From assembly GCF_025506355.1 (NCBI RefSeq), contig NZ_JANZYP010000032.1:34762-98761 (forward strand): DNA of 64,000 nucleotides, read 5' to 3'. Made by a program: the position numbers and the translations under genes. The number at the start of each line of letters is the position of its first letter. The stretch's first letter is position 1. Under the pieces are notes generated by a model. That model was not told where the DNA came from, did not search any database, and was given only the letters and a program-made list of their open reading frames with translations. The DNA comes from Sphaerisporangium corydalis. Lineage in GTDB: Bacteria; Actinomycetota; Actinomycetes; Streptosporangiales; Streptosporangiaceae. Of this stretch, positions 63,664 to 64,000 are shown piece after piece.

Positions 63664-64000
63664 CCCAGCACCCACTTCACCCCGTACAGCCCCGAGCCCA
63701 ACTGAAAAGGTCCTCGCCTCCGGCTCGGGCAGTACTCCTATGGCCTACCGGCCCTACCGCCATTTCCCCTGACCACCGGCCGCCGCCCTCCCGACCCCCG
63801 CCTCCCGACTCCCGGCCCCCGAACCTCACGATCACTCCTCGCACACGCTGCCGTGTTTTTGGGCGCCGACGCGGTGGGACGGGGTACGGCGATTCCGGCG
63901 CCTCATACGGCGCCCAGCCGGTGAAAGGTCCTCGCCTTCGGCTCGGGCAGTATCCCCACGGCTTACCGGCCCTGCCGCCATTCCCCCGCCCTACCGGCCG
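63664..64000. other. Non-coding right end after the sarcosine oxidase operon
   Basis: About 340 bases without a supportable gene. It holds two direct copies of a ~66-bp element and C-rich low-complexity sequence. CCCGAGCC (63691-63698) can pair with GGCTCGGG (63722-63729) in the first copy. No terminator with U-tract found. Confidence 0.5.
63703..63986. repeat. Two copies of a ~66-bp direct repeat
   Basis: Copy 1 at 63703-63769 and copy 2 at 63922-63986 share AGGTCCTCGCCT(C/T)CGGCTCGGGCAGTA and G(C/C)(C/T)TACCGGCCCT(A/G)CCGCCATT, with about 85-90% identity, 219 bp apart. The elements are GC-rich with inverted subrepeats (GGCC...GGCC). Not a riboswitch class I know. Confidence 0.85.

Noticed and set aside
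63703..63986. Tandem glycine riboswitch after the sarcosine oxidase genes
   Set aside because: Glycine metabolism context is tempting, but the conserved glycine aptamer core is not present in the repeats.

Overview
The window is high-GC (about 70% or more by eye) actinobacterial chromosome with GTG/TTG starts, ATGA stop-start overlaps and an Lsr2 nucleoid protein. Gene content and order suggest a filamentous actinomycete, probably Streptosporangiales; that placement is inference from gene content, not a database result. As I recall the M. tuberculosis map, the left half follows the backbone ftsH-folE-folP-folB-folK-DUF3180 ... DUF2520-panC ... coaX ... lsr2-clpC ... mutY ... disA-radA, with lineage-specific blocks inserted and with panD and lysS missing from their usual places.

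1-4.35 kb: FtsH C-terminus and a compact tetrahydrofolate operon (folE, folP, NTF2-like, folB, folK, DUF3180). 4.5-10.6 kb: a stand-alone NuoD-like protein, a cysteine-desulfurase-like PLP enzyme, a TerC membrane protein, a cytochrome P450 and a MidA/NDUFAF7-type methyltransferase. 10.8-16.1 kb: cofactor genes, namely a DUF2520 protein, panC, a single-ORF nadB-nadC fusion and coaX. 16.8-22.5 kb: a small LuxR-type HTH protein, a secreted NlpC/P60 hydrolase behind a c-di-AMP (ydaO/yuaA) riboswitch, an N-acetyltransferase, two RDD membrane proteins with Q/G/Y/P-rich tails, and a one-helix membrane peptide. 22.5-34 kb: lsr2, clpC, a solitary EboE-like TIM barrel, mutY, a two-component system, a membrane-anchored protein, disA and radA.

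34-48 kb is accessory or less conserved: a MerR-thioredoxin pair, two methyltransferases, a sugar-phosphate-isomerase-like TIM barrel, a TetR regulator, a large membrane Fe-S (CCG-domain) oxidoreductase, an unknown protein overlapping a GT4 glycosyltransferase, a CsoR repressor with its operator, a 53-aa peptide gene, a 448-aa protein of unknown function, a gamma-carbonic-anhydrase-like protein, a DivIVA-type coiled-coil protein, and a GntR regulator with a small partner.

48.3-63.7 kb is a coherent quaternary-amine catabolic locus: Rieske glycine-betaine monooxygenase, IclR regulator, choline dehydrogenase, glycine betaine/choline ABC importer (ATPase, fused double permease, lipoprotein), dimethylglycine-oxidase-like enzyme, and heterotetrameric sarcosine oxidase (beta, delta, and alpha fused to gamma). 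Together they can take choline/betaine to glycine while loading one-carbon units on tetrahydrofolate. A shared TGCG-N5-CGCA dyad lies before betA and before the importer genes and is a good candidate IclR operator.

Unexpected structure: at least six gene 3' ends (PLP enzyme, coaX, luxR-like, nlpC/p60, eboE-like, betA) carry short tandem repeats that include or abut the stop codon. The window also holds both a c-di-AMP synthase (DisA) and a c-di-AMP riboswitch, and two enzyme fusions (NadB-NadC, SoxA-SoxG).
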